Part shown: positions 28,128-40,607 of the stretch, in pieces
How the letters are laid out: each line of letters starts with the position of its first letter
Position numbering within the stretch: the first letter of the stretch is position 1
From: Brucella daejeonensis
Lineage (GTDB): Bacteria > Pseudomonadota > Alphaproteobacteria > Rhizobiales > Rhizobiaceae
Length of the DNA stretch: 64,000 bases
Assembly: GCF_014199265.1 (NCBI RefSeq)
Contig: NZ_JACIJG010000001.1
Coordinates: 62,001-126,000 of the forward strand
Reading direction: 5' to 3'
Made by a program: the position numbers and the translations under genes
Notes under the pieces: model-generated
Seen by the model: only the letters and a program-made list of their open reading frames with translations
Databases searched by the model: none
Told to the model about the DNA's origin: nothing

Positions 28128-29432
28128 TCAGACCCTGACGAGCTGCTCCACACGCTCCTCATTGCCGAAGAACTTCAGATAGCGCGCCACTTCCTTCGGA
28201 TCGCCGGTCGCCTTCTGCGGATTGTCGGAGAGCTTGACCGCCGGGCGACCGTTGGCATCCGTGACCTTGCAGACCAGCGAAATGGCATTCAGCCCCTCGA
28301 TCTCCTTCGGTGCGCAACCCGCAAAATCATTGGTGAGGTTGGTGCCCCAGCCGAAGCTCATGCGTACGCGCCCCTCGAAGTGACGGTAGGTCTCCTCGAT
28401 CGTATCGACATCGAGCGCATCGGAGAAAATCAACAGTTTCTCCCGCGGGTCCTTGCCCTTCGATTTCCACCATTCGACAATGCGCTCCCCGCCCTCGATG
28501 GGCGGCGCGCTGTCGGGGCGGAAGCCGGTCCAGTCGGCCACCCAGTCCGGCGCGCTGCGCAGGAATGCCGCCGTTCCGAAGGCATCCGGCAGCACGATCA
28601 GAAGATTGCCGCCATAATAACGGTTCCAGTCCTGCAACACGCGATAGGGGGCGGAGCGCAGTTCGTCCTCGTTTTTGGCAAGCGCGGCCAGAACCATCGG
28701 CAATTCATGCGCATTGGTGCCGAGCGCTTCCACGTCCGTATCCATGGCCAGAAGCACATTGGACGTGCCGGTGAAGGCATCGCCGATGCCTTCCTTCAGC
28801 GCTTCGACGCACCAGCGCTGCCACAGGAAGGAGTGGCGGCGGCGGGTGCCGAAATCGGAAATCTTCAGGTCGGGAAGCTGGCGCAGCCGCTCCACCTTGC
28901 TCCACATCTTCGCCTTGGCGCGGGCATAGAGCACATCGAGCGAGAATGGCCCCAGATTCTTCATCGCCGCACGCGAGCGAAGCTCGTTGATGATGGCAAG
29001 TGCGGGAATTTCCCACATGGTCGTGTGCGTCCACGGCCCATGGAAATGCAGTTCGTACTGGCCGTCCTTGCGGCGCAACTCATATTCCGGGAGCTGGAAA
29101 TCGTGCAACCAGTTGAGGAATTCGGGCTGGAAAATCTGCTTGCGGCCATAGAAGGTATTACCGGCCAGCCAGATCATTTCCTTCTTGGAAAACCGAAGCG
29201 TGCGAGCATGATCGAGCTGCGCGCGCAATTCGCCTTCATCGATCTCGTCGGCAAGGCGAACCGAGGTCGTGCGGTTGATCAGCGAGAATGTTGCATCCAC
29301 CTTGGGATAAAGACCCCAGATCATCTGCAGCATCAGGAGCTTGTAGAAATCCGTATCCAGCAGGCTGCGGACGATCGGATCGAGCTTCCATGCGTGATTG
29401 TAGACGCGCCGCGCGATATCGGTTTTGGCCAT
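28128..29432 (-). CDS. pncB: Nicotinate phosphoribosyltransferase
   Basis: A 434-residue cytoplasmic enzyme of NAD salvage that makes nicotinate mononucleotide from nicotinate and PRPP with ATP hydrolysis. Matching regions are [13 protein letters not shown] near residue 22, the PRPP-site segment [14 protein letters not shown] and [13 protein letters not shown] with the conserved glycines near the C-terminal third. The active-site His is in [13 protein letters not shown]. The start [10 protein letters not shown] is preceded by GGAGG at good spacing, which overrules a longer frame of 30 more codons that would enter the cgs terminator. It is convergent with the PhzF gene. Confidence 0.95.
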   Translation of the reverse strand: MAKTDIARRVYNHAWKLDPIVRSLLDTDFYKLLMLQMIWGLYPKVDATFSLINRTTSVRLADEIDEGELRAQLDHARTLRFSKKEMIWLAGNTFYGRKQIFQPEFLNWLHDFQLPEYELRRKDGQYELHFHGPWTHTTMWEIPALAIINELRSRAAMKNLGPFSLDVLYARAKAKMWSKVERLRQLPDLKISDFGTRRRHSFLWQRWCVEALKEGIGDAFTGTSNVLLAMDTDVEALGTNAHELPMVLAALAKNEDELRSAPYRVLQDWNRYYGGNLLIVLPDAFGTAAFLRSAPDWVADWTGFRPDSAPPIEGGERIVEWWKSKGKDPREKLLIFSDALDVDTIEETYRHFEGRVRMSFGWGTNLTNDFAGCAPKEIEGLNAISLVCKVTDANGRPAVKLSDNPQKATGDPKEVARYLKFFGNEERVEQLVRV

Positions 29433-29483
29433 GACGGCCTCCATTGCATGAACATATGCTGCTTCAGTGGAATTGCAGCAAAA

Positions 29484-29511
29484 AGAAAGGCGGGTTTTCA
29501 CCCGCCTTTCT
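29484..29511 (-). terminator. Intrinsic terminator of cgs
   Basis: AGAAAGGCGGGT (29484-29495) pairs with ACCCGCCTTTCT (29500-29511) around loop TTTC. On the minus strand it is followed by a TTTTT-type run and lies eight bases beyond the cgs stop, just before pncB. Confidence 0.9.
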
Positions 29512-29518
29512 AATCGGT

Positions 29519-32500
29519 TCACTTCTGTTTGGGAAGCTCTACGATAATTTCGTGTTCGCCGTCCGGCTTGATCGGCACGCCTTCTTCCGGCTTGCCGATC
29601 TTGCGACCATTGAGCCTGATCGCCCTGTCTTTAGCACCGGGGGCGCCCGCCACGACCTTCACGCGGTAGAGCGCCTCGCCGAAGCGAAGCTCCGCCTCGT
29701 AGCCGTCCCATTCCGGCGGCAGGGCCGGTTCGAGATGCAGGCGGTCGCCGCGCCGGGTCACGCCCAAAATGCCCTCGGTCGCCACACGATAGAACCAGCC
29801 CGCAGAACCGGTATACCAGGTCCAGCCGCCCTGCCCGCGACGCGGCTCGACGGAATAGATGTCGGCGGCGATCACATAAGGCTCGACACGATAGGTGTCC
29901 GGGTTGCGGCCATGACTGATCGGGCTGATGAGCGAGAACAGCTTCCACGCTTCCGCCGTCTTGCCCATGCGGGCCAGCGCCAGAATGGCCCAGGTTGCGC
30001 CATGCGTATACTGACCGCCATTCTCACGCACACCCGGCGGATAGCCCTTGATGTAACCCGGCTCCTGTACCGTCTTGTCGAAGGGCGGCGTGAAGAGACG
30101 CAGCAATTCGCCCTCTTCGTGCAGAAGCCGTTTTTCCAGCGATGCCATGGCTTGTTCGGCGCGCTCCGGCCTGGCGACGCCGGAAAGCACGCTCCACGAC
30201 TGGGCGATGGCGTCGATCTGGCATTCGTCGCTATCCTTCGAACCGAGCGGCGCGCCGTTGTCGTAGAAACCGCGGCGATACCATTCGCCATCCCAGCCGT
30301 CGCGGTCGAGCGCCTCCGTCAGGCGGGCCAGATGCGCTTTCCATAGATCGACGCGCTTCGCGTCCTTGCGCGCTTCGGCAATCGGGATGAACTGACGCAG
30401 CGTATAGGCCAGGAACCAGCCGAGCCACACGCTTTCGCCCTCGCCCTTCACGCCGACGAGGTTCATGCCGTCGTTCCAGTCGCCGCCGAGGATCAAGGGC
30501 AGGCCGTGCCTGCCGGTGCGCGCCACCGCAAGATCGAGCGCCAGCGCGCAATGCTCGTAAAGGCTTGCCGTGTCTTCCGAAATTTCCGGCTCGTAGAAGG
30601 CATCGTGTTCGCCCTCTTCCAGCTTGCGGCCTTCGAGGAACGGCAGTTTCTCGTCGAGGATTGCACGGTCGCCGGTCGTCTCGACGTAAAGCGAGGTGCC
30701 ATAGCCGAGCCAGACCACATCGTCCGAGATCAATGTGCGCACGCCCGCACCCGTGGCCGGAAGCCACCAGTGCTGCACATCGCCCTCCGGGAACTGGCGC
30801 GAGGCCGCGTTGAGGATCTGCGCCCGCGCCAGCGTTGGATCGACAAGCAGAAGCGCCAGCGTGTCCTGCAACTGGTCGCGGAATCCGAAGGCACCGCTGG
30901 CCTGATAGAAGGCAGCACGCGCCCAGATGCGGCAGGCGATGGCCTGATAGGGCAGCCACCCATTGACCATCAGGTCGAAAGCGGGATCGGGCGTCTTCAC
31001 CTGAACACGGTCGAAGAGGCTTTTCCACCGGGTCTTGGCGGCCTTGAGCCGGTTATCGAAGGACGCCTTTCGGGATTGCGCGATCAGCGCCTTCGCTTGC
31101 GCCTGATCGGCGGTATTGCCGAGCAGGAAGACGAGTTCGCGCGCTTCGCCCGGCCCTACTTCGATGTCGAATGCAAGGGCCGCACACGGATCGCGCCCGG
31201 CTTCCACCGTCCCCGACAGCGCCTTGCCGGCCAGCACGACCTCCGGCCTGTCCACCGAACCGGTGGCGCCGATGAACTCGCTGCGGTCCGCCGTGACGGA
31301 TTGCGGCTTTTCGGACGCCGCAAAGAAGGCGACCTGCCCGGATTTATCGGGATGATAGGGGTTGGCCGCGAAGAGCGCGCCTTCCGCCTCGTCCAGCGAC
31401 GGCACGATGAAAGGCACGTTTCTGGCGCGGGCATTGCCCAGCACCCATTCGACATAACCATAGACGCGAAGCCTGCGCCTGGAGCGCCCCTTGTTGGTGA
31501 CGGTCAGGCGCGACAGGCGCACCGGCTTTTCCCCGTCCACAATATGGGTGAGGTCAAGCGCCAGTTCGCCGTGCTGTGCCGTGAACGAGCTGTAGCCATG
31601 GCCGTGGCGGGCCTCATAGGTCACCGCTTCGTCACGCAGCACGCCTGCGGTGGGCGCAAAGGTGCGGCCCGTTTCGCGATCGAGGATATAGATCGCCTCG
31701 CCCGGCCGGTTCGTCACCGGATCGTTCGCCCATGGGGTGATCTGGTAATCGCGGCTGTTGCCCGCCCAGGTAAAGGCCGAGCCTTCCGCCGACACATGGA
31801 AACCGAAGGACGGGTTGGCGATGACGTTGATCCACGGATGCGGCGTGCTCATGCGGTTGTTGAGGCGCACGACATAGGAGCCGTCCTCCGCGAAACCGCC
31901 ATAGCCGTTCCAGAAGCGCAGATCGTCGCCGGACGGCGCCGGACGTGTGGGCGCCGGTTTGACCACGGGCCTGACGACTGGCCGGCGTTCTTCCGCTCCG
32001 CGCTCGATAGCGACGGGAGCAAGCCCCGCCGCACCGAGCCCCTGCACGACAGCCTGTCCGTTGGTCGCGGTACGGGCATCGCTGCGCGCCGCCAGGTCGA
32101 CGGTGATTTCCTCGCTGCGGCGCAACTGTTCGGCCAGCGAACCATTCTGCGCATGCATGACGATGCGCGCCGAGGCGAGCAGCGTATTGTAGCTTTCCTC
32201 GCTCATCTGGTCGCGGCGCACCGCGAAGATATGCGGCTGGTCGCCGCCGCGCGCCCGGAAGCCTTCCACGATCCAGTCGATGGCGCGCTGCGTGTCCTGT
32301 GCATAGGAGAAGGCGCGCTCGTTGACGGCCACCACATCGACGGTGAGGCCCTTGCCACGCCAGTATTCCTGGGCGCGGAGCACGCCGCGCAACACGTCGA
32401 GATCGGCTTCGTTGTCGATGCGCAGCGCGAATATCGGATGATCGCCCGAGATCGACATCGGCCACAGATCGGACTGCTTGCCGAGGCCGCTGGCGATGGT

Positions 32501-35500
32501 TTCCGGCGGCTGGCGCAGCGTGCGCTCGGGATAGAGCAGATAGGCGGCGACCTTCTGGTAATCGGCGGCTTCCGCCGGCTTGATGCCGATATGGTAGAGC
32601 TGAACCTGCGAACTGGTCCATGAGAGCGAATATTCGCGGGCGAAGGTTTCGGGATGGCGATGCGTCGCCACGGCGTGTTCCACCGCGTCGCGGCTGCCGC
32701 CCGCGAAGGTCCAGAAAACGAGGCTCACCTTCTTGTGCGCCGGAACGCGGACGCGGGTTCGCACCGAAGCGATCGGGTCGAGCACGCAGCCCTGGCTGCC
32801 GGTGAATTTCACGCCCGGATCGAAGGCCGCGGCATCGCGCAGGGAACGCCCGCGGCCGATAAAGGTGCCGCGATCGGTTTCGACCTCCGTTTCGCGGACC
32901 GAACCCGAGAGATCGGTCACGAAATGCGCGACATGGATATCCGGGTCGGATGGCGCGCGCTTGCGGCGCCTGGCATAGATGATGGAGCCGTTATCGGAGA
33001 TTTCGGTTTCCACGAACATCTTGGCGAAGGCCGGATGGGCAGCGTCGCTGTCACTATCGTTCAGCACCAGTTCCGCATAGGACGTGACCTCGATCATCCG
33101 GTCATGGGCAGACGTGTTGATGATATCGAGCCTGCGGCCCTCGCCATCGGATTCCGAGGAGACGATCACTTCCATGACCGTCTTGATGTCTCCGGCGGTC
33201 TTGTAGAATTCCGCCTTGTCCTCGGTGAAGACCGTCTTGGTTTCCTCTTCGGGGTTGCGCACCGGTTCGCCGGTCGCCGACCACCAGTAGCCGCTTTCCA
33301 TGTCGCGCAGGAACAGGAACGTGCCCTGCATGTCTTCCGACGCATCGGCGTGGAAGCGGGTGATGTCCCAGTTGTGCCAGCGGCTGTAGCCCGATCCGTT
33401 GGCCGTGACCATCAGCGCATATTGGCCGTTCGACATCATATGGGTGGTGCGCGGCGCCTTGAACGGAACGTCGACGATGCGCATCGGCGCGTCGTCGAAG
33501 CCGCCCGAATCCACGCGCATCGGGTTTTCCGTCTTGGCGTAGATCATCGGAATTTCGCGCGGCGCCTTTTCCTGCAACAGCAGTTCGGCGGCTTCGATCA
33601 CCGGATCGGAATGGAAGCGCTCGCGCATCCGACCTTCGAAGATCACGTTGTTGACCGCAATGATCGCCATGCCATGATGGTGCGCATAGTAGTTCTTCAC
33701 CACCGCGCAGGTTTCGCCCTCGCGGATGCGCGACGGCGTGAAATCCACCGAATCGTGGAAGCCATAGCGCCCGAGCGCGCCGAGCTTTTCCAGCCGCTTG
33801 AGGTTCGCCACCGCCGCTGCCGGCTGGTACTGCGCGGCAAGCAGGCTCGCATAGGGCGCGATGACCGCATTGCGCGACAGCCCGCGCTGGAGACCGAGGT
33901 TCGGCACACCGAAATTGGAATACTGGTAGTTCATATGCGCGTCGCGCGCATTGAACGCCGCTTCCGAAATGCCCCAGGGCAGGCCGCGCGAGGTTGCATA
34001 GTCGATCTGGCGCTGCACCACGAGCTTGTTGGTCTGGTCGAGGAGCGAACCGAGCGGCTCGGACATGACCAGCGGCGGCATCAGATATTCGAACATCGAG
34101 CCGGACCACGAGAGCAAGGCGCCCTTCCAGCCGACCGGCACCAGAAGACGGCCAAGCTTGAACCAGTGTTCCACCGGCACATCGCCCTTGGCGATGGCGA
34201 AGAGGCTCGCCAGGCGCGCTTCCGAGGCCAGAAGGTCGTAGCAGCTTTCGTCCAGTTCGTTTTCCTGCACGCGGAAACCGATGGAGAGCAGACGGCGTTC
34301 CTTTCGCTCAAGGAAGTCGAACTGCATGTCGAAGGCAAGCTGACGCGACCGCGTGGCCAGATCGCGCAGGCGTTCGCGCAGGATGTCGGTATTGTGCTCG
34401 CCCATGGAATCGTCGGTATGCGCCTTGCAGGTATCGACGAGGATATCGGCCCATCCCTTGGCCTCGGCGCTGGCGGGCGTGCCGACTTCGCCGTCGAGTT
34501 CGTCCATCAGGCGCACGATGTCGGTCGCGAAAAGCGACAGGTTGATCGTGCGGAACGAGGCCGTTTCCGGCTCATCCTTGATCGAGCGCACGGCGCGGCG
34601 GAAATTGGCGATGCGCTCTTCCAGACGGCGGCGCAGCGGACGCAGCACACGGCGGTCGTCCGGGATCGTCTCTATCGTTTCCTCCAGAATCTCGTTGACG
34701 TCGAGAATGCCGTCGAGATCGCCCTGCGTATAGACAGACGGCGCTTCCGCCCATTCTTCCAGGGCCGACGACAGCGTGACCAGATGGCCCGCCAGATTGC
34801 CGCTGTCGACCGCCGAAACATAGAGCGGGCGCATCGGCGTCAGCGTATGCGTTTCATACCAGTTGTAGAGATGGCCCTGATATTTCTCCATCTTTTCGAG
34901 CGTGCCGACCGTCGCCTCGATGCGGTCGAGCGTTTCGCCGAAACCGATCCAGCCGAAGTCGCGCGCGGAGACCACGGACAGGAGATAGACGCCGATATTG
35001 GTCGGCGACGTGCGCTGCGCGACGATGGGCGCCGGGTCTTCCTGGAAATTGTCCGGCGGCAGATGATTGTTTTCCTCATTCGAGAATTCGGCGAAATAGC
35101 GCCAGGTCCGGCGCGCATAGCGGCGCAGATCCGCCTTGTCGGAGGACAGGACCTCCAGCGTGTCCTGCGGCTTGGCGGAACGGCTGACGAGCCAGGCGAT
35201 CAGCGGCGAGGCGAACCAGATCACCGCAAAGGGGGCCGCAATGATGGCCGCATGGCTTTTGGCAGCGAGCGGAATGAGGATCGCAAGCCCCGCAATGGCG
35301 ATTGCAGACCACATGAGCTGGAAATAATAAAGCAGCGTATCGGGCGAGGCCCCGGCCTGCGCCGCCGTGCGCCATTCCAGAAGATTGCGGCGCGAGACGA
35401 ACAGGCGGTAGACCGTGCGCGCGGTGGCGTCGGCCATCAGGAATGCCGAATGGGCGACGAAAGTGGTGCGCAGCGCCACATCCGCCGTGCCGAGCGCGAC

Positions 35501-38218
35501 GTCGGTCAGGACCGACTGCGCATGGCCTTTCAGCGAATAGTCCATGCTCACCGGAATGAGGTTCGTGACAATGCCGAAGGTCGGCGCCACGAACATCGAA
35601 AGCAGAAGGAAGCCCTGCCAGACAGCGGCAGGCCCCAGCGGCAGCACGGACCAGCCGACAATGGCCGCGATCAGCCACAGGATCGGGTTGAGCGACCGGC
35701 GCAGATTGTCCACCATCTTCCAGCGCGTCACCGCGCTGACACCGGCATTGGCCGAGAACAGCCATGGCAGGAGCTGCCAGTCGCCACGCGCCCAGCGATG
35801 GTGGCGCGACACGTCTACATTGTAGCCGGTCGGATAATCCTCGACCACCTCGACATCGCTGACGAGGGCCGCGCGGGCATAGCCGCCTTCGAGCAGGTCG
35901 TGGCTGAGCAGCGTGTTTTCCGGCACACGGCCCTTCAGCGCCGCTTCGAAGGCGTCGATATCGTAAAGCCCCTTGCCGGTGAAGGTGCCTTCACCGAGCA
36001 GGTCCTGATAGGTATCGGACACGGCGAAGACGTAAGGATCGATGCCGCGATTGACCGAAAAGACGCGTTGCAGGAACGAAGCCTCGTCGCCGGTTGTGAG
36101 CGACGGGGTGACACGCGGCTGAAGGATGCCGTAGCCGCGCACGACCTTGCCGGACTTTTCGTCGATGACCGGGCGGTTGAGCGGATGGCTGAGCTTGCCC
36201 GCCAGGTGCGTGACCGCCTCCGGCGTCAGGCGCGTATCGGCGTCGAGCGTCATCACATATCTGACGTCCCGCGGCAGGCGCTCGTCGGCGGGGAAGAAGC
36301 TCGTATCCTGATCGCCGCGCAAGAGCAGGTTCAGTTCGTGCAGCTTGCCGCGCTTGCGCTCCCAGCCCATCCAGCAATTCTGTTTCTCGTTGAACAGGCG
36401 GCGGCGGTGCAGAAGGAAGAAACGCGGCTGGTCCTCGCCGGTATAATGCTCGTTGAGCTTGGCGATCTCCTCACGCGCATATTCGTAGATTTCCATATCC
36501 GCAGGCGTGATTTCCTGCCTGGCGTCGGTCCAGTCGCTGACCAGCGCGAAGTAAATCTCGCCGCGCGGATTGGTGAGGTAATGAACTTCGAGATTGCGAA
36601 TCTGCTCGTCGATGGAATCGCGCGAGGTGATGAAGGTCGGCACGGCGACCAGCGTGCGCGCTTCCGCGGGCAGTCCTTCCTTGTATTCGAAGCCGATCAG
36701 GCGCGTCGGCTGCACGAACCAGGGCACCAGCGCATTGAACAGCGAATAGGATGCATCCATCGCCGGGAAGACCGCCAGAAGCGTGAACAGCGTGCGAAGA
36801 TCGGTCGAAAGACCGGCGCGGATCATGCAGTAATTGACGAGCAGAAGAATGAGGACCGTGAAAATGGCGGTCGGAATGAAAAGGCCGAGCAGGCCGAGAC
36901 TGCGATAGAAACGCAAGCCCCTGACACCGAAGGGCGCCTTGTATCCGCAGACCTTTTCCAGTTCCCTGCGACCGTCGCCCGAAAGATAATAGGCTATCGA
37001 CCCCTTGCCTCCGGCTTCGGGATGTCCCGCCTCCTCGGCGCGCTTGCCGTCGCCCGCAAGATTGAGCGCCGCCCAGGTGATGTCGATTTCGCTCATGTCC
37101 GAATAGCGGGCGAGCTTTTCGATGGTCACGCGATAGGCGTTGCGGGAGCGGAAATCCAGAAGCTCGAAATCGCTGTGGTCGCGCAGGATCGCATCGACCT
37201 CGTTGACCGTCTCGAACCAGGTTTCCCAGTCTACATCGTCGATGGATTTGAGCGAACGGATGACATTGCCCATCGTCACGCCGCCGGTGGACTGGCGGGC
37301 ATGTTCCTCGACGATGGCGTCTTCCGGGTTGCTGCCCTCCTCGTGCAGAATGCGCTCCAGCCAGCTTGCAGCCGCCGTGGTGTCGGTGGAGGCCGAACGC
37401 AGGCGATAGAGAAGATGCGTGGAGAACGTGCTGTCGCGGGCGGCACCCGCATATTGCGCCAGAACCGTCTCCAGTTCGGACGCGTCCGCCGCGACCACGA
37501 TACGGTCGGCAGCGGTATTGGCGAGATTGCGCATGATGCGCGCGCGATCGACGCGCATGGCCAGACGGCGCGCATTCTCGATCAGGAAATAGCGGACCGC
37601 CGACGGCAGCGCCCACAATTCACCGATCTTGAGCGGCTCGACGGTCTGGAAACCCTTGACGATGGCGGTGAGCGTCTTCAGAGAGAAGTTGCTGTCGGTA
37701 TGGGCGACATAGAGCCAGGCCAGCGCGAAAATGCGCGGCATCCCCTCGTAATTCTCGGCCGGGGCCTTGTAGAGCGGCAGTTGCCGGATGAAGCGGCGCG
37801 GCAGGTCGCGGCGGGCCTGCTGGACGTTCTTGTCGATCTGATAGTGATTGTCGAGCAGCCATTGTGCGGCAGGCGTGATCGTCTCGCCCGCGCGTGACGC
37901 GGCGTCGGAAGCGCGATAGGCGTGCAGGATCAGCTTGCCGTTTTCAGACAGGCGCTGATCGAAGGGGAAGGGAATATAGCCCGGCAGCGGAATGTCTTCA
38001 CCCCGCGCCACGGCGGCGGCGAGCGCGCCCAACTCTTCCTCGGTCTGGTAAGGGGCGCGGATGGGAGCGGGCTGCTCAGGCGGAAGCTGGCCCGTCCCCT
38101 GGCCCGCTCCATTGGGTCCGCTGGATCTCGGTTCCATCGAACTTTCCCGCTTGGGTGGATTGGGCGACTTATTCTCGGTAGAGGTTGAACTGGAGAGCGA
38201 AGAAGACAATTCCGGCAT
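29519..38218 (-). CDS. cgs: Cyclic beta-1,2-glucan synthase
   Basis: A giant inner membrane protein of up to 2,899 residues that makes the periplasmic cyclic beta-1,2-glucan from UDP-glucose. The N-terminal third carries membrane helices (about residues 440-500 and 840-1090) around a GT84 domain with catalytic acidic sites in SDWTDA and TLDADTRL and [11 protein letters not shown]. The middle is glycoamylase-like. The C-terminal 750 residues form a GH94 phosphorylase-type domain with GDWNDGMN and [11 protein letters not shown], which trims chain length. In Brucella and rhizobia this single enzyme does initiation, elongation, length control and cyclisation. The start is uncertain: ATG at 38218, or ATG at 38137 behind GGGAAAG, giving 2,872 residues; published sizes I recall are about 2,830-2,870. 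A terminator follows. Confidence 0.97.
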   Translation of the reverse strand: MPELSSSLSSSTSTENKSPNPPKRESSMEPRSSGPNGAGQGTGQLPPEQPAPIRAPYQTEEELGALAAAVARGEDIPLPGYIPFPFDQRLSENGKLILHAYRASDAASRAGETITPAAQWLLDNHYQIDKNVQQARRDLPRRFIRQLPLYKAPAENYEGMPRIFALAWLYVAHTDSNFSLKTLTAIVKGFQTVEPLKIGELWALPSAVRYFLIENARRLAMRVDRARIMRNLANTAADRIVVAADASELETVLAQYAGAARDSTFSTHLLYRLRSASTDTTAAASWLERILHEEGSNPEDAIVEEHARQSTGGVTMGNVIRSLKSIDDVDWETWFETVNEVDAILRDHSDFELLDFRSRNAYRVTIEKLARYSDMSEIDITWAALNLAGDGKRAEEAGHPEAGGKGSIAYYLSGDGRRELEKVCGYKAPFGVRGLRFYRSLGLLGLFIPTAIFTVLILLLVNYCMIRAGLSTDLRTLFTLLAVFPAMDASYSLFNALVPWFVQPTRLIGFEYKEGLPAEARTLVAVPTFITSRDSIDEQIRNLEVHYLTNPRGEIYFALVSDWTDARQEITPADMEIYEYAREEIAKLNEHYTGEDQPRFFLLHRRRLFNEKQNCWMGWERKRGKLHELNLLLRGDQDTSFFPADERLPRDVRYVMTLDADTRLTPEAVTHLAGKLSHPLNRPVIDEKSGKVVRGYGILQPRVTPSLTTGDEASFLQRVFSVNRGIDPYVFAVSDTYQDLLGEGTFTGKGLYDIDAFEAALKGRVPENTLLSHDLLEGGYARAALVSDVEVVEDYPTGYNVDVSRHHRWARGDWQLLPWLFSANAGVSAVTRWKMVDNLRRSLNPILWLIAAIVGWSVLPLGPAAVWQGFLLLSMFVAPTFGIVTNLIPVSMDYSLKGHAQSVLTDVALGTADVALRTTFVAHSAFLMADATARTVYRLFVSRRNLLEWRTAAQAGASPDTLLYYFQLMWSAIAIAGLAILIPLAAKSHAAIIAAPFAVIWFASPLIAWLVSRSAKPQDTLEVLSSDKADLRRYARRTWRYFAEFSNEENNHLPPDNFQEDPAPIVAQRTSPTNIGVYLLSVVSARDFGWIGFGETLDRIEATVGTLEKMEKYQGHLYNWYETHTLTPMRPLYVSAVDSGNLAGHLVTLSSALEEWAEAPSVYTQGDLDGILDVNEILEETIETIPDDRRVLRPLRRRLEERIANFRRAVRSIKDEPETASFRTINLSLFATDIVRLMDELDGEVGTPASAEAKGWADILVDTCKAHTDDSMGEHNTDILRERLRDLATRSRQLAFDMQFDFLERKERRLLSIGFRVQENELDESCYDLLASEARLASLFAIAKGDVPVEHWFKLGRLLVPVGWKGALLSWSGSMFEYLMPPLVMSEPLGSLLDQTNKLVVQRQIDYATSRGLPWGISEAAFNARDAHMNYQYSNFGVPNLGLQRGLSRNAVIAPYASLLAAQYQPAAAVANLKRLEKLGALGRYGFHDSVDFTPSRIREGETCAVVKNYYAHHHGMAIIAVNNVIFEGRMRERFHSDPVIEAAELLLQEKAPREIPMIYAKTENPMRVDSGGFDDAPMRIVDVPFKAPRTTHMMSNGQYALMVTANGSGYSRWHNWDITRFHADASEDMQGTFLFLRDMESGYWWSATGEPVRNPEEETKTVFTEDKAEFYKTAGDIKTVMEVIVSSESDGEGRRLDIINTSAHDRMIEVTSYAELVLNDSDSDAAHPAFAKMFVETEISDNGSIIYARRRKRAPSDPDIHVAHFVTDLSGSVRETEVETDRGTFIGRGRSLRDAAAFDPGVKFTGSQGCVLDPIASVRTRVRVPAHKKVSLVFWTFAGGSRDAVEHAVATHRHPETFAREYSLSWTSSQVQLYHIGIKPAEAADYQKVAAYLLYPERTLRQPPETIASGLGKQSDLWPMSISGDHPIFALRIDNEADLDVLRGVLRAQEYWRGKGLTVDVVAVNERAFSYAQDTQRAIDWIVEGFRARGGDQPHIFAVRRDQMSEESYNTLLASARIVMHAQNGSLAEQLRRSEEITVDLAARSDARTATNGQAVVQGLGAAGLAPVAIERGAEERRPVVRPVVKPAPTRPAPSGDDLRFWNGYGGFAEDGSYVVRLNNRMSTPHPWINVIANPSFGFHVSAEGSAFTWAGNSRDYQITPWANDPVTNRPGEAIYILDRETGRTFAPTAGVLRDEAVTYEARHGHGYSSFTAQHGELALDLTHIVDGEKPVRLSRLTVTNKGRSRRRLRVYGYVEWVLGNARARNVPFIVPSLDEAEGALFAANPYHPDKSGQVAFFAASEKPQSVTADRSEFIGATGSVDRPEVVLAGKALSGTVEAGRDPCAALAFDIEVGPGEARELVFLLGNTADQAQAKALIAQSRKASFDNRLKAAKTRWKSLFDRVQVKTPDPAFDLMVNGWLPYQAIACRIWARAAFYQASGAFGFRDQLQDTLALLLVDPTLARAQILNAASRQFPEGDVQHWWLPATGAGVRTLISDDVVWLGYGTSLYVETTGDRAILDEKLPFLEGRKLEEGEHDAFYEPEISEDTASLYEHCALALDLAVARTGRHGLPLILGGDWNDGMNLVGVKGEGESVWLGWFLAYTLRQFIPIAEARKDAKRVDLWKAHLARLTEALDRDGWDGEWYRRGFYDNGAPLGSKDSDECQIDAIAQSWSVLSGVARPERAEQAMASLEKRLLHEEGELLRLFTPPFDKTVQEPGYIKGYPPGVRENGGQYTHGATWAILALARMGKTAEAWKLFSLISPISHGRNPDTYRVEPYVIAADIYSVEPRRGQGGWTWYTGSAGWFYRVATEGILGVTRRGDRLHLEPALPPEWDGYEAELRFGEALYRVKVVAGAPGAKDRAIRLNGRKIGKPEEGVPIKPDGEHEIIVELPKQK

Positions 38219-38618
38219 CTGCCTTAACAGCCTTTCCGAAGGAAATGAGTTATCTGCGGCGGGTGGATACTGAATTTCACCTCAGGAAACGGCAGTATCC
38301 ATGATCGGTTCCATGAATGTCGACCGCATTTGGCTAAAATGCGACGGCGCAATGTGCTGAACTTCAAACCGTTTAAATCGCAACGCACAATTCTTTCCGC
38401 CCATTAATGTTGCGTTATGAACCGGCCTATTTTTTGCAAGCCTAACATATTGAAAATATAAATAATACTACCGCGCACAACGTGCCTGAAAATTCCGGCG
38501 CGGCGCACAAAGCCCCGCCCGGTGCGGAAAATTCCCTGGGTGCCGGCCAGGGAACGACCGGCACCGCCTTTCGCTCCCGATCGTTTTTCGCTCCCCATCG
38601 TTTTTCGCTCCAATGACG
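38219..38618. other. 400-base region between cgs and cysA
   Basis: No gene is recognisable. The part next to cgs is AT-rich around 38440-38470 and should carry the cgs promoter. A hairpin GGTGCCGG/CCGGCACC lies at 38539-38565. A 17-bp direct repeat lies next to cysA. Confidence 0.5.
38580..38611. repeat. Tandem direct repeat next to cysA stop
   Basis: ATCGTTTTTCGCTCC occurs at 38580-38594 and 38597-38611 (17-bp period), with a partial third unit at 38568-38577. It ends eight bases before the cysA stop. The number of units could vary between strains. Confidence 0.7.
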
Positions 38619-39659
38619 TCAGCCAGCCGGAAAGAGCTTCCAGTAGCGCGGGCGGAAAGCGATGCGGCTTTTTTCCGCCGCCGGATGTTCGGCTGGAATT
38701 TCGATCTCGATGCGCGTGCGCGCGCCGCCGACCTCCAGTTCGACACGCCGCTTGCCGCCGGAGCGGCGGCTTGCCACCACGGTTCCGGCAATGCAGCCGC
38801 CGCAACCGTCGAGCAATTCCACATCGTGCGGGCGGAAGAAAAGCTGCGCGTCACCGTCGGCCATATCATCGACCGTCAGGCCGATCTTGCGGTCAACAAG
38901 CCAGATCTCGCCATTTTCCACCCGCACCGGCAGGGTGCTGGATTCGCCGATGAAGCCGTAGACGAAAGGCGAATTCGGGTCGTCATAGACCTCGTCCGGC
39001 GTACCGATCTGCTCGATACGGCCCTGGCTCATCACCACCACGCGGTCGGCCAGTTCCAGCGCCTCGTCCTGATCGTGCGTCACGAATACCGTCGTATGAC
39101 CGGTCTTGTCGTGGATTTCGCGCAGCCAGCGGCGCAGTTCCTTGCGCACAAGCGCATCGAGCGCGCCGAAAGGCTCGTCGAGAAGCAGGACCTTCGGCTC
39201 GATGGCCATGGCGCGGGCAAGCGCGACACGCTGGCGCTGGCCACCCGAAAGCTGGGCCGGATAGCGCTTTTCCAGCCCCTGCAACTGCACCAGATCGAGC
39301 AGTTCCAGAGCGCGGCCGCGAATCTTGTCGGCGGGCGGGCGTGTCGCGCCGGGACGCACCTTGAGGCCGAAGCCGATATTGTCGGCCACCGTCATATGGC
39401 GGAACAGCGCATAATGCTGGAACACGAAGCCGACATTGCGCTCCTGAACGCTTTTCTGCGAGGCATCTTCGTCACCGAAGAAAATCGTGCCTTCGGTCGG
39501 GGTTTCCAGCCCGGCGATCAGGCGCAAAAGCGTGGTCTTGCCGGAGCCGGAAGGTCCGAGCAATGCGATCAATTCGCCGGAGCGTATATCCAGCGACACG
39601 TTATGCAAGGCCGGAAAGCGAGCGAACTCCTTACGCACACCGGCAACACGAACTTCCAT
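38619..39659 (-). CDS. cysA: Sulfate/thiosulfate ABC transporter ATPase
   Basis: A 346-residue ATP-binding subunit on the cytoplasmic face of the sulfate importer. Walker [10 protein letters not shown] is at about residues 35-43, signature LSGGQRQR near 136, Walker [14 protein letters not shown] near 155, and a switch His in [12 protein letters not shown]. The last 110 residues form a TOBE-type regulatory domain. [17 protein letters not shown] at the N-terminus is typical of CysA. The ATG at 39659 lies seven bases after AAAGGA. It is the last gene of the operon sbp-cysT-cysW-cysA. Confidence 0.94.
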   Translation of the reverse strand: MEVRVAGVRKEFARFPALHNVSLDIRSGELIALLGPSGSGKTTLLRLIAGLETPTEGTIFFGDEDASQKSVQERNVGFVFQHYALFRHMTVADNIGFGLKVRPGATRPPADKIRGRALELLDLVQLQGLEKRYPAQLSGGQRQRVALARAMAIEPKVLLLDEPFGALDALVRKELRRWLREIHDKTGHTTVFVTHDQDEALELADRVVVMSQGRIEQIGTPDEVYDDPNSPFVYGFIGESSTLPVRVENGEIWLVDRKIGLTVDDMADGDAQLFFRPHDVELLDGCGGCIAGTVVASRRSGGKRRVELEVGGARTRIEIEIPAEHPAAEKSRIAFRPRYWKLFPAG

Positions 39660-39728
39660 TCCCATTCCTTTCATCTGCCGCAGCAAAGCTCGATGAGTTC
39701 CATTCATCGAGCTTTGGTATTACGGCTT

Positions 39729-40607
39729 TCAGTGTCCATTTCCGCTACCGGCCAGTTCATCGCCATAGCGCAGTTCAAGCACGGCCTTGAGGGCCAGTGT
39801 CAGGAGCGCCAGAAAGGCCAGCAGCGACGCCACCGCGAATGCAGCGACGAAGTTATATTCATTATAGAGAATTTCCACATGCAGCGGCATCGTATTGGTG
39901 AGACCGCGAATGTGTCCAGAGACAACGGAAACGGCGCCGAATTCGCCCATGGCGCGCGCATTGCAGAGCAATACGCCATAGAGAAGCCCCCATTTGATGT
40001 TGGGCAGCGTCACGTAGCGAAAGGTCTGCCAGCCATTGGCGCCAAGCGAGATTGCCGCCTCCTCATCGCCCGTTCCCTGTTCCTGCATCAGCGGGATCAG
40101 TTCGCGCGCAACAAAGGGAAACGTCACGAATACCGTTGCCAGCACGATGCCCGGCACGGCGAACAATATTTCGATCCCGTGCCGCGACAGCCACGGCCCG
40201 AGCAGGCTGTGACTGGAGAAAAGCAGCACGAAAACAAGACCGGAAATCACCGGCGACACGGAAAAAGGCAGATCGATCAGGGTCGTCAGCAGCGCCTTGC
40301 CCCGGAATTCGAATTTGGCGATGGCCCATGCGGCCGCGATACCGAAAAAGAGATTGAGCGGTACGGCGACGACGGCAACCGTCAATGTCAGCCTGATCGC
40401 GGCCCAGGCATCCGGCTCGACCAGCGCCGCCAGATATTCGCCCGCCCCCTTGCGGAAGGCTTCCACGAAAACCGCGATCACCGGCAGGATGAGGAACAGC
40501 GCCAGAAAAGCGAGCGCAAGCGCGATCAGCAAGATGCGCACGGCCGGGCTTTCGGTGACAGCGCTTCGGCTGCCGCGAAAGGCGGAATGCACGGCTTCAT
40601 TCGCCAT
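39729..40607 (-). CDS. cysW: Sulfate ABC transporter permease CysW
   Basis: A 292-residue inner membrane permease with six hydrophobic segments. The EAA loop that contacts the ATPase is the segment EEAAISLGANGWQTFRYV near residue 190. FVTFPFVARELIPLMQEQGTG precedes it, as in CysW. The ATG at 40607 follows GGAGGAG. Its first codons overlap the end of cysT by about ten bases, so translation is coupled. It pairs with CysT to form the channel. Confidence 0.94.
   Translation of the reverse strand: MANEAVHSAFRGSRSAVTESPAVRILLIALALAFLALFLILPVIAVFVEAFRKGAGEYLAALVEPDAWAAIRLTLTVAVVAVPLNLFFGIAAAWAIAKFEFRGKALLTTLIDLPFSVSPVISGLVFVLLFSSHSLLGPWLSRHGIEILFAVPGIVLATVFVTFPFVARELIPLMQEQGTGDEEAAISLGANGWQTFRYVTLPNIKWGLLYGVLLCNARAMGEFGAVSVVSGHIRGLTNTMPLHVEILYNEYNFVAAFAVASLLAFLALLTLALKAVLELRYGDELAGSGNGH

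Noticed and set aside
32654-37897. A 1,747-codon open frame on the plus strand opposite cgs
   Set aside because: It mirrors the codon periodicity of the real GC-rich gene on the other strand, is His/Arg-rich without domains, and lacks a ribosome site.
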